Of a stretch of 64,000 nucleotides of DNA, positions 12,030-22,978 are shown piece by piece. The position numbers were made by a program, and so were the translations under genes. Origin of the DNA: Eutreptiella sp. 'Long Island Sound 2002' (taxonomy: Eukaryota > Euglenozoa > Euglenophyceae > Eutreptiales > Eutreptiaceae); assembly GCA_964036045.1 (NCBI GenBank), contig OZ038382.1, positions 3,122,612-3,186,611 of the forward strand, written 5' to 3'. The notes beneath the pieces were generated by a model. It saw nothing but the letters and a program-made list of their open reading frames with translations. It was not told the DNA's origin and did no database searches. How positions within the stretch are numbered: position 1 is the stretch's first letter; each line of letters opens with the position of its first letter.

Positions 12030-13240
12030 TCATCCGGTCCATGGCGGAGCGACCTGCCCAGAACGATGCCTCCAGACCACCTCTGGGCAGGCCACGGACT
12101 GCGAGCACTGCGCCCTCAGGTACTCATCCACATCGCCCACATGGTCATCCAGGACCCGCTGCAGCCGCACGGCCCCGGGCAAGGTGGTCGCCTCCGGGGG
12201 GGGGATGCGCTGCATGTGCCCCCGGGCCGCACTGGGCTGGTTGCGCAGCAGCGCCTTGGACGCCTGCTGAACGGGGCCCGAGGGGCCGCCCAGTTCCCGT
12301 TGCTCGAGCTCGTACGTCCACTGGTCTGCCGCGCCGCTCTCCTGCGGGCCCATCACCGCCACCAGCCCGCGCCATTCGTGGGTGCCTGGCAGCCGCACCA
12401 CGTCCACCCACGGCAGCCGGCACGACGTCCCCAGATCAATCGCCTCAATGTGTGTTACCAGCAGCGGGACGTTGTACATAGTGCACAGGCACTGCCACGC
12501 TGTAGCCTGATCCCCAACGCCCCCGGTCATGACCGGGTGGGGGCCCTTCGGCAGTGCGCACCAGTGCCCACCGGCAACGCCCCGGACGAGATGCCGCGGG
12601 TCACCGCCCCGACGCTGGTGGTCGCCTGCGCTTTCTGCGCGACGAGGTACGCACGCTGCCCCTGCGCAGAGCAGCGCTTCGCAGCGTTGAGCGAGACCGT
12701 GGCCCGGCAAAACAGGAAGGCCTCCGGGCAACCCTTTTCGTTATCGACCGCCGCCAGCGGCTCGGTAAGATCGCGGCGGTATCGGTCCGCGAAGTCCTCC
12801 CCGGATAGGCGCGCGGTACTGCCCCGGAGGGCGTGGCAGCAGAGCGTGAGGACGGTGATCTTGCGGTTGGCGATCCCGACGGCATGGGCCTGCAACACCC
12901 CGGAGACAGTCATGCCGCCGTCGAAGGGGACCATCACTTCGCCATCTTTCGGAATGGGAGGTGCTGGGAACGACTGCACGTGTTGCTTGAGCTCGGCGTC
13001 CATACCGCGGACCTGGGGACCGGGGCGGGGGTAGGGGTAGAGGTGAGGGTGCGGGCGGGCGCAATGGCAAGGGATGGAAAGGGCAGGAGGCAGCGCCGCA
13101 ATGGTCGTGCGCCGAGTGATTGCCAAAAGCGTGCGTAACGTGCCACGCGTGGAAACACCTTCAGGGCTCACCATGCAATTTGCGGACAACTGGACGCACG
13201 GTCTGACCTGCAGATGCACGACGCGGGGCAGGGTGTGCAC
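12030..13240 (-). pseudogene. GC-rich minus-strand ORF pair, unrecognised, frameshifted or spliced
   Basis: Two overlapping minus-strand frames together look like one protein. The upstream frame is open from 13240, with a plausible start ATG at 13003 (MDAELKQHVQSFPAPPIPKD). It continues through GEVMVPFDGGMTVSGVL and LSGEDFADRYRRDLTEPL to a stop at 12527. The downstream frame, open from 12731 to a stop at 12030, carries HPVMTGGVGDQATAWQCLC and VPLLVTHIEAIDLG. Both frames are open over 12527-12731, so either a one-base indel or an intron in that interval would join them. No good intron of normal length is obvious there, so a frameshift is likelier. The stretch is visibly more GC-rich than its surroundings. 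I do not recognise the family. The equally long plus-strand ORF over the same bases is rich in His, Pro and Arg and looks like an antisense shadow. Confidence 0.4.
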
Positions 13241-14380
13241 ATGGATGATGATTGGACAAAATAAGGATTTTCCAAGGGCTTACACCACCGATTCAACCCC
13301 TTGGGGTAGAGTATGCGAATGGGGGGTATGTGGCGGTTTCCCATTTATGCGGGCCTGCGTGGTTTTAATGTAACGACCTGTGCGAGGTGATTATATTGCT
13401 TGGCCACGTCCACCTCACAGGGACCCCCCCCCCACCCCACCCCCCAATGCGCAAGGTGGTTACTACTGGTTCTTAAGGATGTTGCATTCATTACAACCGC
13501 ACGATGGCAAAGGCGATATGGGGCGCGGGCGAGTGGGGGGGGGGGGGGGGCAACCTCTGATGCTCCGACTCACAGTACGCAGCGAAATTGGCATCTTCAC
13601 TGCGTGGCCGACACCCGTAGATTTCACCGGGGAAAATTTGCAACACCTTTCCTAAACACGAAAATTTCCGGACCATGGGATCCTTTGGGGGCCTTTTCTT
13701 TCCTTTTCTTCTCTTCTTAAAGACCCCCCTTTTGCCCTGCCCCTTGGGGGCAACCGACGGCGGTGTCTTGTCGTCTTGAACCGGTAAAGAGGTAGAAAGG
13801 TGAGACCAGCCTGCAATGCTCGTTTTAAGTGCTCAGGTGTCGGACGCATGTAGTTCTGCATGTGGACTGCACTCAGGAGTATTTCACCAACACCTCCTGC
13901 TCCTCACTTCAGAAACTTGCCCAGTGGGTGTCATCAGTACATGCCGGTTTCTTTGTGCTGCTTTTCTCTGATGCCCACGCGACGAAAATCTGATCACTCA
14001 GGCTTTTTGCTCCCCCCCCTGTTTGTCTCATTCATCGTGTGTGTGTGAGGGTGGTAGTGGCTGATTTGGTGTAGATGCCACAAGTGTTATGCAGTGTCCA
14101 TAAAGAATCTCGCAAACTCCACCACTGTGCCATGAACACCTACACCCGGTGTTGGTATTTGTTGCCCGATGAAGGCACACCAGAGAGCCTACAATCCCTG
14201 CCTGTGCTGCAGTCAGCTGGAAAACCTCTCAAACGGGTGAGCTGCATTCCAATGGAGGCCCCTTGCTCTGCCCGGAGTGCAGATCTACAGAGTCTTCGGT
14301 GTGTGAGTAAGCACATGGGACTGGTGCAGGAGTGTGGTTGAAAATCCCGGAGTCTAGCTTCGGCTACAAGGTATTCATCC
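13241..14380. other. Intergenic stretch with C and G homopolymers
   Basis: No gene recognised. It contains a C-rich tract near 13420-13446 and a G run near 13536-13551. Confidence 0.5.
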
Positions 14381-14609
14381 ACGGGGGCCAATCCTGGTCG
14401 GGACCCGACCCCAAAGGGGGGGGGGGGGCACCCCCCCCCTCTACGGACCCCAAAATTGTCGCACGGAACAGTGTGCTTTGTCGGCGCCGGAGGCGCCGCA
14501 TATTTTGTTTTAGGCATACGGCGGGGGGGATTTTTTTGTTCGACCCCATGTGTCTATACTCAAAATACTCAGAATTTTGTGGAGAATTCAAAAATGGCTG
14601 AAAAGCACA
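14381..14609 (+). repeat. Dispersed element, copy A
   Basis: This copy shares CTACGGACCCCAAAATTGTC and TGTGCTTTGTCGGCGC, then an AGGCGCC and TTTTGTTTTAGGCATA, with a copy near 19805-19955. Its last 70 bases (CCCATGTGTCTATACTC to GAGAATTCAAAAATG) reappear near 25213-25275. A long G run followed by a C run (14408-14434) sits in the same place as a shorter G run in the second copy. The GGCGCC-GGA-GGCGCC segment can form a hairpin. No protein is encoded. It sits immediately left of the 65-bp array. Confidence 0.75.
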
Positions 14610-14616
14610 AAAAGGT

Positions 14617-16889
14617 TATGTAGCCACCTTGCCCACTTCTGGCCACTTCTGATTCTGCCCCCGCTCTGAAGCGGAGGGGCTCCCCGAGACGGCAGGGGTT
14701 ATGTAGCCACTTCTGATTTGGTCCCCCGCTCTCAAGCGGAGGGGCTCCCCGTGATGGCAAGGGTTATGTAGCCACCTTGCCCACTTGTGGGCCACTTCTG
14801 ATTTAGTCCCCCGCTCTGATGCGGAGGGGCTCCCCGAGACGGCAGGGGTTATGTAGCCACTTCTGATTTAGTCCCCCGCTCTGATGCGGAGGGGCTCCCC
14901 GAGACGGCAGGGGTTATGTAGCCACTTCTGATTTAGTCCCCCGCTTTGATGCGGAGGGGCTCCCCGAGACGGCAGGGGTTATGTAGCCACTTCTGATTTG
15001 GTCCCCCGCTGTGATGCGGAGGGGCTCCCCAAGACGGCAGGGCCTATGCAGCCACTTCTGATTTAGTCCCCCGCTCTGATGCGGAGGGGCTCCCCGAGAC
15101 GGCAGGGGTTATGTAGCCACTTCTGATTTGGTCCCCCGCTCTGATGCGGAGGGGCTCCCCGAGACGGCAGGGGTTATGTAGCCACTTCTGATTTAGTCCC
15201 CCGCTCTGATGCGGAGGGGCTCCCCAAGACGGCAGGGGTTATGCAGCCACTTCTGATTCGGTCCCCCGCTCTGATGCGGAGGGGCTCCCCGAGACGGCAG
15301 GGGTTATGTAGCCACTTCTGATTTGGTCCCCCGCTCTGATGCGGAGGGGCTCCCCGAGACGGCAGGGCCTATGCAGCCACTTCTGATTTAGTCCCCCGCT
15401 CTGATGCGGAGGGGCTCCCCGAGACGGCAGGGGTTATGTAGCCACTTCTGATTTGGTCCCCCACTCTGATGCGGAGGGGCTCTCCGAGACGGCAGGGGTT
15501 ATGTAGCCACTTCTGATTTGGTCCCCCGCTCTGATGCGGAGGGGCTCCCCAAGACGGCAGGGCCTATGCAGCCACTTCTGATTTAGTCCCCCGCTCTGAT
15601 GCGGAGGGGCTCCCCGAGACGGCAGGGGTTATGTAGCCACTTCTGATTTGGTCCCCCACTCTGATGCGGAGGGGCTCCCCGAGACGGCAGGGTTATGTAG
15701 CCACTTCTGATTTAGTCCCCCGCTCTGATGCGGAGGGGCTCCCCAAGACGGCAGGGCCTATGCAGCCACTTCTGATTTAGTCCCCCGCTCTGATGCGGAG
15801 GGGCTCTCCGAGACGGCAGGGGTTATGTAGCCACTTCTGATTTGGTCCCCTGCTCTGATGCGGAGGGGCTCCCCGAGACGGCAGGGGTTATGTAGCCACT
15901 TCTGATTTAGTCCCCCGCTCTGATGCGGAGGGGCTCCCTGAGACGGCAGGGGTTATGTAGCCACTTCTGATTTGGTCCCCCGCTCTGATGCGGAGGGGCT
16001 CCCTGAGACGGCAGGGGTTATGCAGCCACTTCTGATTTGGTCCCCTGCTCTGATGCGGAGGGGCTCTCCGAGACGGCAGGGGTTATGTAGCCACTTCTGA
16101 TTTGGTCCCCCGCTCTGATGCGGAGGGGCTCCCCAAGACGGCAGGGCCTATGCAGCCACTTCTGATTTAGTCCCCCGCTCTGATGCGGAGGGGCTCCCCG
16201 AGACGGCAGGGGTTATGTAGCCACTTCTGATTTGGTCCCCCACTCTGATGCGGAGGGGCTCCCCGAGACGGCAGGGGTTATGTAGCCACTTCTGATTTGG
16301 TCCCCCGCTCTGATGCGGAGGGGCTCCCCGAGACGGCAGGGGTTATGTAGCCACTTCTGATTTAGTCCCCCGCTCTGATGCGGAGGGGCTCCCCAAGACG
16401 GCAGGGGTTATGTAGCCACTTCTGATTTAGTCCCCCGCTCTGATGCGGAGGGGCTCCCCAAGACGGCAGGGCCTATGTAGCCACTTCTGATTTAGTCCCC
16501 CGCTCTGATGCGGAGGGGCTCCCCGAGACGGCAGGGGTTATGTAGCCACTTCTGATTTGGTCCCCCGCTCTGATGCGGAGGGGCTCCCCAAGACGGCAGG
16601 GGTTATGTAGCCACTTCTGATTTAGTCCCCCGCTCTGATGCGGAGGGGCTCCCCAAGACGGCAGGGCCTATGCAGCCACTTCTGATTTAGTCCCCCGCTC
16701 TGATGCGGAGGGGCTCTCCGAGACGGCAGGGGTTATGTAGCCACTTCTGATTTAGTCCCCCGCTCTGATGCGGAGGGGCTCCCCAAGACGGCAGGGCCTA
16801 TGTAGCCACTTCTGATTTAGTCCCCCGCTCTGATGCGGAGGGGCTCCCCGAGACGGCAGGGGTTATGTAGCCACTTCTGATTTAGTCCC
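14617..16889. repeat. Tandem array of a 65-bp satellite related to the 85-bp unit, about 35 copies
   Basis: The unit is CCACTTCTGATTTAGTCCCC followed by CGCTCTGATGCGGAGGGGCT, CCCCGAGACGGCAGGGG and TTATGTAG. It aligns with the 85-bp unit over its whole length except for a missing 20-bp block, the part holding TTGCCCACTTGTGGG. The first units (near 14621 and 14769) still contain that block, so this edge preserves the ancestral longer form. Two sub-variants are mixed: CCGAGACGGCAGGGGTTATG and CCAAGACGGCAGGGCCTATG. Unlike the 85-bp array, its minus strand carries stops. The right edge at about 16889 runs straight into an open reading frame. Confidence 0.97.
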
Positions 16890-17281
16890 CCACCGGGTGC
16901 AGCGAAGAGGAGAAAACAAAGGTGTTGCAAGCCTTTGACAATTTCCGGGCCCCATTGCCACCGAAGGCGAAGCCTTCTGCGCCGCCGGCTCTGCCCACCG
17001 TTCTCCCTGCTCTTCTCTCTGGCCCAAACCAAGGTAGTAGTAGCAGTGGCAGTAGTAGCAGCAGCAGCTCGTCCACCAATGCCTCCTCCAGTACGAGTGC
17101 ATCCTCCAGGAGTAGTGCCCCGTCAGGCACTAGTGACTATGTGCCATCGGAATCCATGTCTGATGGGCCGGCAGCCTGCCGGGTCACAAGAGCACAAGCA
17201 GCCCGGCCAAAGAAGCGTGCTCGCCCCAAGAGTACCGGCAAGAGGGCACGCGACGAGTGGGATGATGATTCCGATGCTTGA
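16890..17281 (+). CDS. C-terminal part of an unrecognised Ser-rich, basic-tailed protein
   Basis: The frame is open from the edge of the 65-bp array (CSEEEKTKVLQAFDNFRAP) to TGA at 17279-17281, with no ATG near the start. It is either 5'-truncated or a last exon. The sequence CACCGGGTGCAG just inside could be a 3' splice site, which would place the array in an intron. The protein has a Pro/Ala-rich part, a poly-Ser stretch (about 17030-17110) and a basic tail (RPKKRARPKSTGKRARDEW) that looks like a nuclear localisation signal, ending DDDSDA. Low-complexity composition limits what can be inferred. A nuclear or chromatin-associated protein, possibly from a mobile element, is a guess. Confidence 0.45.
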
Positions 17282-19760
17282 GGCCCCTCCCCTCCCTTCG
17301 CTTCTCTATATATATGTCTGTGGCTCCCTTCGCTTCTCTACATATATGTCTGCGGTTTGTGACAAGGGGAAGGAAAGGCCTTTGGGCAAACTCAAGGCAA
17401 CATTCAGTACTGCTATGAAAGTGCTGCAGTGCAGCAAAACAATCACCATTCACAATGCATCTTGTTAGCTTTGTGTGTTTGCGCGCTTGGACGGGGCCTG
17501 CCGGAAAAGGTGCTGGGTTTGGGTCAACGAAGGGGGGGGGGGTGTCCCCCCCCCCTTCGGAGGGGGGTGCCCCCCCCCCCCTACAGCCCCCCAAACTGTC
17601 GAACACCCCTCAGGGTCACACATTGGCTGGTAGCGGCCCCCGTGTATTCATCGCAGCCAATGTGTCCCTGTGTCAGCTTCATGACAACAATCCCACACAA
17701 CGAACATAGAATTTAAACAACCTGCTAGATCTTAGGTCCTCAAATATCGGTGCAGTTGCGGATGTTGCTGTACACATCAGTGTCACAACACCACCCCGGC
17801 CCTTGTCCAAACCCAGCGATGCCTGAGAGGTCGAGGTGTGGCAAGTCACACTGGATGGGGGAGGACAGTGATGAATTCTCCACAGATACCGGTGACACAA
17901 GGAGGAAGCATCCCCGGGGGTCAGTATTCAAGACCTATGATCTGCTGAGGCGGCGGCAAACGGCGCCCAAAATTTTTACTAGCCCCCAAAACAATTAGTA
18001 CCCCCGTTGGCCTCATTCAGCATTGTGCCGAAATTATTACCCCTGAGGCACTAAATTTGGGGTGGGGGATACCACAGCAATTCGCTGTCAGATGACACAA
18101 CACGCTCCCCCGCCACCCGATGCCCCCTAGAACGGGAAGAATAGGGAGGGCCCAGAGGGAACTGGGCATGGGGAAAGGGGCGAGCCAGGGGGGATAATAC
18201 GACAGGGCAGACCGCGCTCGCCGAAAACGGTGCGGATCACAGAAGGAGGAGAAGGAAAGGTCAGGAGGGAAAGAATAATTGTGGTTGTTAGAAGCCCCTG
18301 TCAGGAAAATCATCCTATGTTCAATTTGCCCCCTAACTCAGGCGGAGGGGTGGAGAGACCTGGGGAACGGTAGCGCGCTGGGCATCTTTTTTTGACCATT
18401 CCCCACCCGTGCCTGTTTTTGCCCCCATCTCACCAAACAATTTGGAGTACCTCCTCGCCGTGTCTAAGAATCTGGCCCATCCTTTGCACCCAGTTTATGA
18501 CCATGGCAATGGTGGTGGTTGGAAGTGGTGGGAGTGACATTTTGTGTTGTTGAATTCTCATATTTTGGCTTCTACAAGGTGCGTCGCAGAGAAGGTTTGC
18601 CGTCTAGTGCGGTCTACTTGGTGGGGGACTTCCCAAGGTGAGGATAAACTTGGGGCTATAGATAAGATACTTAATGCAAAGGTAGCGCGCCGGGCATGCA
18701 CCGGGCGCGCGCCGGGCAAACACCCCCCCCCCCCCCATCCATGTGTGTGAGGCTAACATTCGGGCCAATTTGGGCAATTTTTTTGGCAACTTTTTCATCG
18801 AAAAGCTTGGGGTGCACTGTGTGCATGGTCGTCACTGTAAAGGAGGGGCACCTGGGGCAGAAATCGTGGTGGTAACCCCCCCCCCCCCTCCACACGGTGG
18901 CACGGAACAGCCGAGAATTGTCAAGAAATGAAAAAGCAGGGCGCCGTAGCGCCCCTGAGCCACTGGCTCGACACGTTGTCACGTGTTGAACAGCCGAAGC
19001 AAGACTGGGGCGGCGAGAGTGCGGCCCAAGTGAGGATGACGGAAGCAAGTAGGCATGAATGTGTAGGCGGCATGCGCATGCATGGTGGGGAGCTGAAATG
19101 GTATGCGCCACACGCCACACAGCGATGATTTGTTGAATTGCCTGACAGACGGAGCACATACCGAGACGCCTTTGCGCCATCCAAGGCGCCATTGCGCCCC
19201 TGAGGATTGAGTATGACACGTCCTCACGAGCCAGAATGCAAGTGCATGACAGGGTCACGACCTGCAGGGCAAGGGTTAGAGACTAACCGGCACTGTGGGT
19301 GGGTGGTGGGTGCGAGCTGACCTAAATGTCCAGAGGACCAGTGCCTATGCACAGTCAGCAACCACCTGGTGTGGTACAGAACTGGTCTACGCTGCACTGC
19401 AGCAAGCAAAACACTGAACAATGTGGTTATGACCATGCGCCTGTGACACGGGGGCGTATGCGAGCCCAGTTTCCGTTGCCTCATGGCCTCCACACGGTGG
19501 ACCCCCTCAAGCCACCCTTGTGGTTGCATGCAGCCAGCCAGTATATGCTGGGCATCAACTTCTTAACGACATTCAGCAGATCCCACAGCCCATGGGCAGC
19601 ATACGGAATGTGCCATACCAACACCAATGCGCTGTACATACCGTACATACTGTAATCACACCAATTCTGTTGCAGTGGAAATGATGATTGTGCCCCCGCA
19701 CGGTAGACCCTTGTTTTTGGGCAGGGGGTGTAAGGAGGCGAAACCATTTTTGCACCACAC
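17282..19760. other. Repeat-rich intergenic stretch, no gene seen
   Basis: No supported gene. Contents: a G/C homopolymer block at 17530-17582 flanked by sequence resembling copies A and B of the dispersed element; a GCGCGC-rich segment with a C run at 18680-18736 that resembles 50777-50850; and a C run at 18877-18889 followed by CACGGAACAG and a GGCGCCGTAGCGCCCC hairpin. Confidence 0.5.
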
Positions 19761-20007
19761 AGAGGTTGTTAGATCAAAGCCAAGCAGGCGGGTATAAATG
19801 GGAAAACACCACCATGGGGGCTGATCCTGGTCAGGACCCGACCCCAAAGGGGGGGGTGGGAGGCTCTACGGACCCCAAAATTGTCGTTCGGAACAATGTG
19901 CTTTGTCGGCGCAAGAGGCGCCGGAGATTTTGTTTTAGGCATAGGGCAGGGGGAAATCACCTCGAAGAGAGGTTGTTAGATCAAGCGTAGGCGCGGGCGT
20001 CGTATAC
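19761..20007 (+). repeat. Dispersed element, copy B, between short direct repeats
   Basis: Bases 19805-19955 match 14381-14540 (GACCCGACCCCAAAGGGG, CTCTACGGACCCCAAAATTG, GTGCTTTGTCGGCGC, TTTTGTTTTAGGCATA). On both sides lies a related segment beginning AGAGGTTGTTAGATCAA, at 19761 and again at 19968, followed in both by a diverged AGGCG-rich tail. The element is thus flanked by imperfect direct repeats of about 40 bp. This could reflect insertion with duplication or a local tandem copy. Confidence 0.65.
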
Positions 20008-20160
20008 CCCCCTTTTTTGGGCTCATTCGCGTCCAATGGATTTTTTGATTCTGAGGCCTCTATCCCTTTTTTGAGGGGGGGGGTGTGAGGGGTGGGGTCA
20101 AAAGTTTTCGCTGTGAAGGCTCCAAGCAATGGGAGACACATTTGTGTCACATCCACCCCC

Positions 20161-20205
20161 GGTCGAGTGGTAACGCACCCGGCCGCAGAATTTTAGGTCG
20201 GTGGA
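20161..20205 (+). pseudogene. tRNA-like module, left arm of an inverted pair
   Basis: Plus-strand GGTCGAGTGGTAACGC followed by GGCCGCAGAATTTTAGGTC parallels the reverse complement of 20255-20295 (GGCCGAATGGTAATGC, then GGCCGCAGACTTTTTGGTC). The first segment resembles the pol III A box and D arm. It has no B box of its own beyond the shared TTCGAA near 20246. It cannot be folded into a full cloverleaf. Confidence 0.5.
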
Positions 20206-20240
20206 CGCCGGCCGCGGCGCCGCTGCCGTATTGGCCGCAC

Positions 20241-20301
20241 CGGGGTTCGAACAGCTGACCAAAAAGTCTGCGGCCGCCTGCATTACCATTCGGCCACTGC
20301 C
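20241..20301 (-). pseudogene. tRNA-like module with A and B boxes, right arm of an inverted pair
   Basis: On the minus strand, TGGCCGAATGG matches the pol III A-box pattern. About 40 bases on, GTTCGAACCCC matches the B box with a T before it. ATTGGC and GCCAAT at the two ends could pair as an acceptor stem, but the T stem does not pair. It is therefore a tRNA-derived pseudogene or SINE head rather than a working tRNA. Confidence 0.5.
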
Positions 20302-21424
20302 AATCCTGAGACCAGTTGTTCTCCCCACTGCTTGGACCCGTATCTGCCACTGACAAAAAACCCAAAGTGTGTGTTTCCGTTTGACTGACTGCTGACCTGT
20401 CTAACTGACTGATTGGCTGACTGTCAGCCTCTCTTCGAGGTGCACTGCCGAAGGCAATAGAGTTGGATTGGAAAAGTTGCTGTGATTCGTTGGCAGATTT
20501 GGGGGGTAGTTCTTTCGAGTTCTTGGACTTGTTGGATTTGGGGGTAGTGGTATCTTAGTGTTTCAAGGACTTGGAGAATACCTCACACGATAGTGCCTGC
20601 CGACCGCAGGAATAATGTCAGAGGAAGAGGGATTCACTCCATGTGTAGCAATTTAATGAGGAAGAAAGGGGAACGGAAGAGAATCGAGGATCTGAGCGAT
20701 GGCGGGCCTTTGGACGATTTATGACAAGTTGTGTTGGCGCCCTCTGCACTGTTGTACTGCAGTCCGTGCTCATCGCACGGCCCTGCGGCACCTCTCTGTG
20801 AGGAGGCATATTTGCCCTAGAAGATGTTGTACGACAGAGGCTGAATTTAAGGGTGGGCCAACCACCTCACCCTGTCAAGATTTTTGTACTGGGCAAAAAC
20901 AATGTGTGCTCATCCTATTTGTCCCCGGTGTACTGTGGGGAATGTCACAGAGATTCCGAAGGGTGATGATCATCGTTAGTCTTATGACCAAAACGAGGCC
21001 ACAACTGGTGGAACTGTGGATTCTGTATTTCCAGTTTTTGTTTGGAAGGCAACAAGGCTGTAGCTATGAGTTGGCGTGGGCCGTGTGCTGTACACTTGGG
21101 CTGTCTGAACAGGATTAGTCCCCTGCTCCTCATCTGCAATGGTCCAGTCGGTACAATGCCCTGGGCGGTTGTGTCATGGTTACCATGCGGCCGTCCAAAC
21201 CTCACCTCGGTGTTTTTGCTGCTCCTTCGGTGCCTCTGCTGTTGTTTGGGCAAAATGGCGGGGGGACAAGGCCTTTTGCCTCGCGTTGTGCAGCTCTCCC
21301 CTGCAGTGCACGTGTCTGCCTTCTGCATTAGTTCACGTTGTTCTTAGAGCTTGAGCCGAGGGTTTGTGCCAATCTGTTTTTTGTGGCTTTTGTTTCGAGA
21401 GCGATAACCACTCCATTTATCTTC
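20302..21424. other. Intergenic stretch upstream of the carboxylesterase
   Basis: No gene recognised. The ORF upstream of the esterase start is simply an in-frame extension without family similarity. Confidence 0.45.
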
Positions 21425-22978
21425 ATGGACGTATTGGAATACCTTTTGCTTTTGAGCTTGTGGCTGGTCGCATATGCTGCAGCTCCAGACTCCTCTCTAG
21501 TCAGCATTGCCAATGGCACTGTGCAAGGTTTGGTCCGGGCTCACTCTCGGGCATTTCTCGGGATCCCGTTTGCCGCCGCCCCCACTGGTGCACTCCGGTG
21601 GCAGCCTCCGCACACCCATCCGGGGTGGTCTGGGGTACGACCAGCAACAACATTTGGACCCGGGTGCGAAGGGGCAGAGGATTGCTTGTTCCTCAATGTG
21701 TTTACTCCTCCCCTGCCAGTTGCACCACAACCTTCTCCAAAGTGGGCGGTAATGGTCTACGTCCATGGCGGGTGTTGGAAGAGCGGCAGCGCTTCAATGT
21801 ATGACGCCACAGGCATTGTGGAATATGATGGGGACGTCATTGTGGTCACCACCAATTACCGCCTCTCCATTATGGGATTCCTGGGAGGCTCTAGTGTTGC
21901 GGCGCGCACCACAGATGGGTCATCTGGCAATTTTGGACTCCAGGACCAACGAATGGCACTGCGGTGGGTGCAGGACAACGTCGCACAATTTGGTGGCGAT
22001 CCATCACGAGTGATGCTGTTCGGGCAGAGCTCAGGGGCCGCCAGTGTAGCCAACCATCTGGTCATGCCCAAGTCCTGGGGTCTCTTCCACGCCGCAGCCA
22101 TGCAGAGTGGTGCATTTGCTGAATGGGCCTCCATGTTGGCGTCCTCCGCTCAAGCGGTGTATGATCAAGTTCTCAAGTACTCGCAATGTCAAGACCTTGC
22201 GTGCCTTTTGGCGTTGGATTTTGCCACGCTCCGCTTCCAGGGCTACAACGCCACTGCAGTGTGCAAGTGGCACACTGCGTGGGAGGCCGTCGTCGATGGC
22301 GTGGAGCTTCGCCGTGAAGTGTGGCAACTTGTGAAGAGGGGTGACGTGGCGCCGGTGCCCATCCTCATGGGAACCAATCGGGATGAAGGTGCCACATTCC
22401 CGCCGGTTCCCGGTGATGCATCGTTGGCCACCTACCGGGCGTACCTGATGAGAGACTACGGTGGACAGGCGGCAACGATTGAAGGCTTGTACCCAACCAA
22501 AGCCTTTCCTGCTACAGAGCACTTCAACTCGATGTGGTGGGCAGCAGAGCAACAGTCCACGGACCAAGGCATGTTTTGTCCCACTTCGACTGCGGCTCGG
22601 TGGCTGGCCCTCGGCCCACGGGGCCCCAGCATGTATCTGTACTTGTTTGCACATCCAAAGCGCGACGCCCCTTTTGTTGGACACGGCGAAGAGATCCCGT
22701 TTGTCTTCCATGACTCGTCCCGGTTGGAGGCCGAGTCTATTCCATTGTCCAATGCCATGACACGGTACTGGACACAGTTTGCAAAGACTGGCGATCCCAA
22801 CGCGGGCGGACTGCCGCATTGGGCCCCGTACAACAGGACACTTCAGAATTTGTTGGGGTTGTTTGGACCCAACAATATTACTGCAGTTGTCGGGCTGAAG
22901 TCCGAGAAGTGCGCCTTCTGGAAGTCATTTCTAAGGGCGGGTTGTGTGCCTCTCGGAGGGTGGCGCAGTGGTTGTTGA
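21425..22978 (+). CDS. Secreted type-B carboxylesterase/lipase
   Basis: Intact 517-residue ORF. The ATG at 21425 is preferred over the longer frame because it starts a clear signal peptide (MDVLEYLLLLSLWLVAYAAA). The alpha/beta-hydrolase type-B fold is shown by AFLGIPFAAAPTGALRW (43-59), EDCLFLNVFTP (85-95), the oxyanion-hole HGG (114-116) and GNFGLQDQRMALRWV (168-182). The nucleophile elbow is GQSSGA with Ser202, where most relatives have GESAG. The acid is Glu321 in NRDEG and the base His420 in GHGEEIPFVF. All three catalytic residues are present, so hydrolysis of carboxylic esters is expected, probably in the secretory pathway or outside the cell. Cys81 and Cys87 lie where the family often forms a disulfide. 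The length is normal for the family. No intron, membrane tail or neighbour suggests the substrate. Confidence 0.93.
   Translation: MDVLEYLLLLSLWLVAYAAAPDSSLVSIANGTVQGLVRAHSRAFLGIPFAAAPTGALRWQPPHTHPGWSGVRPATTFGPGCEGAEDCLFLNVFTPPLPVAPQPSPKWAVMVYVHGGCWKSGSASMYDATGIVEYDGDVIVVTTNYRLSIMGFLGGSSVAARTTDGSSGNFGLQDQRMALRWVQDNVAQFGGDPSRVMLFGQSSGAASVANHLVMPKSWGLFHAAAMQSGAFAEWASMLASSAQAVYDQVLKYSQCQDLACLLALDFATLRFQGYNATAVCKWHTAWEAVVDGVELRREVWQLVKRGDVAPVPILMGTNRDEGATFPPVPGDASLATYRAYLMRDYGGQAATIEGLYPTKAFPATEHFNSMWWAAEQQSTDQGMFCPTSTAARWLALGPRGPSMYLYLFAHPKRDAPFVGHGEEIPFVFHDSSRLEAESIPLSNAMTRYWTQFAKTGDPNAGGLPHWAPYNRTLQNLLGLFGPNNITAVVGLKSEKCAFWKSFLRAGCVPLGGWRSGC

Noticed and set aside
12018-13034. Plus-strand ORF of 338 codons
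   Set aside because: His/Pro/Arg-rich composition typical of the antisense of a GC-rich coding frame. The minus-strand frames read much more like protein.
1-16889. CRISPR array
   Set aside because: Units are 85 or 65 bp, directly adjacent and nearly identical throughout. There are no unique spacers and no cas genes, and the window is eukaryotic.
20155-20301. Functional tRNA gene
   Set aside because: A and B boxes are present, but the T stem does not pair and no complete cloverleaf forms.
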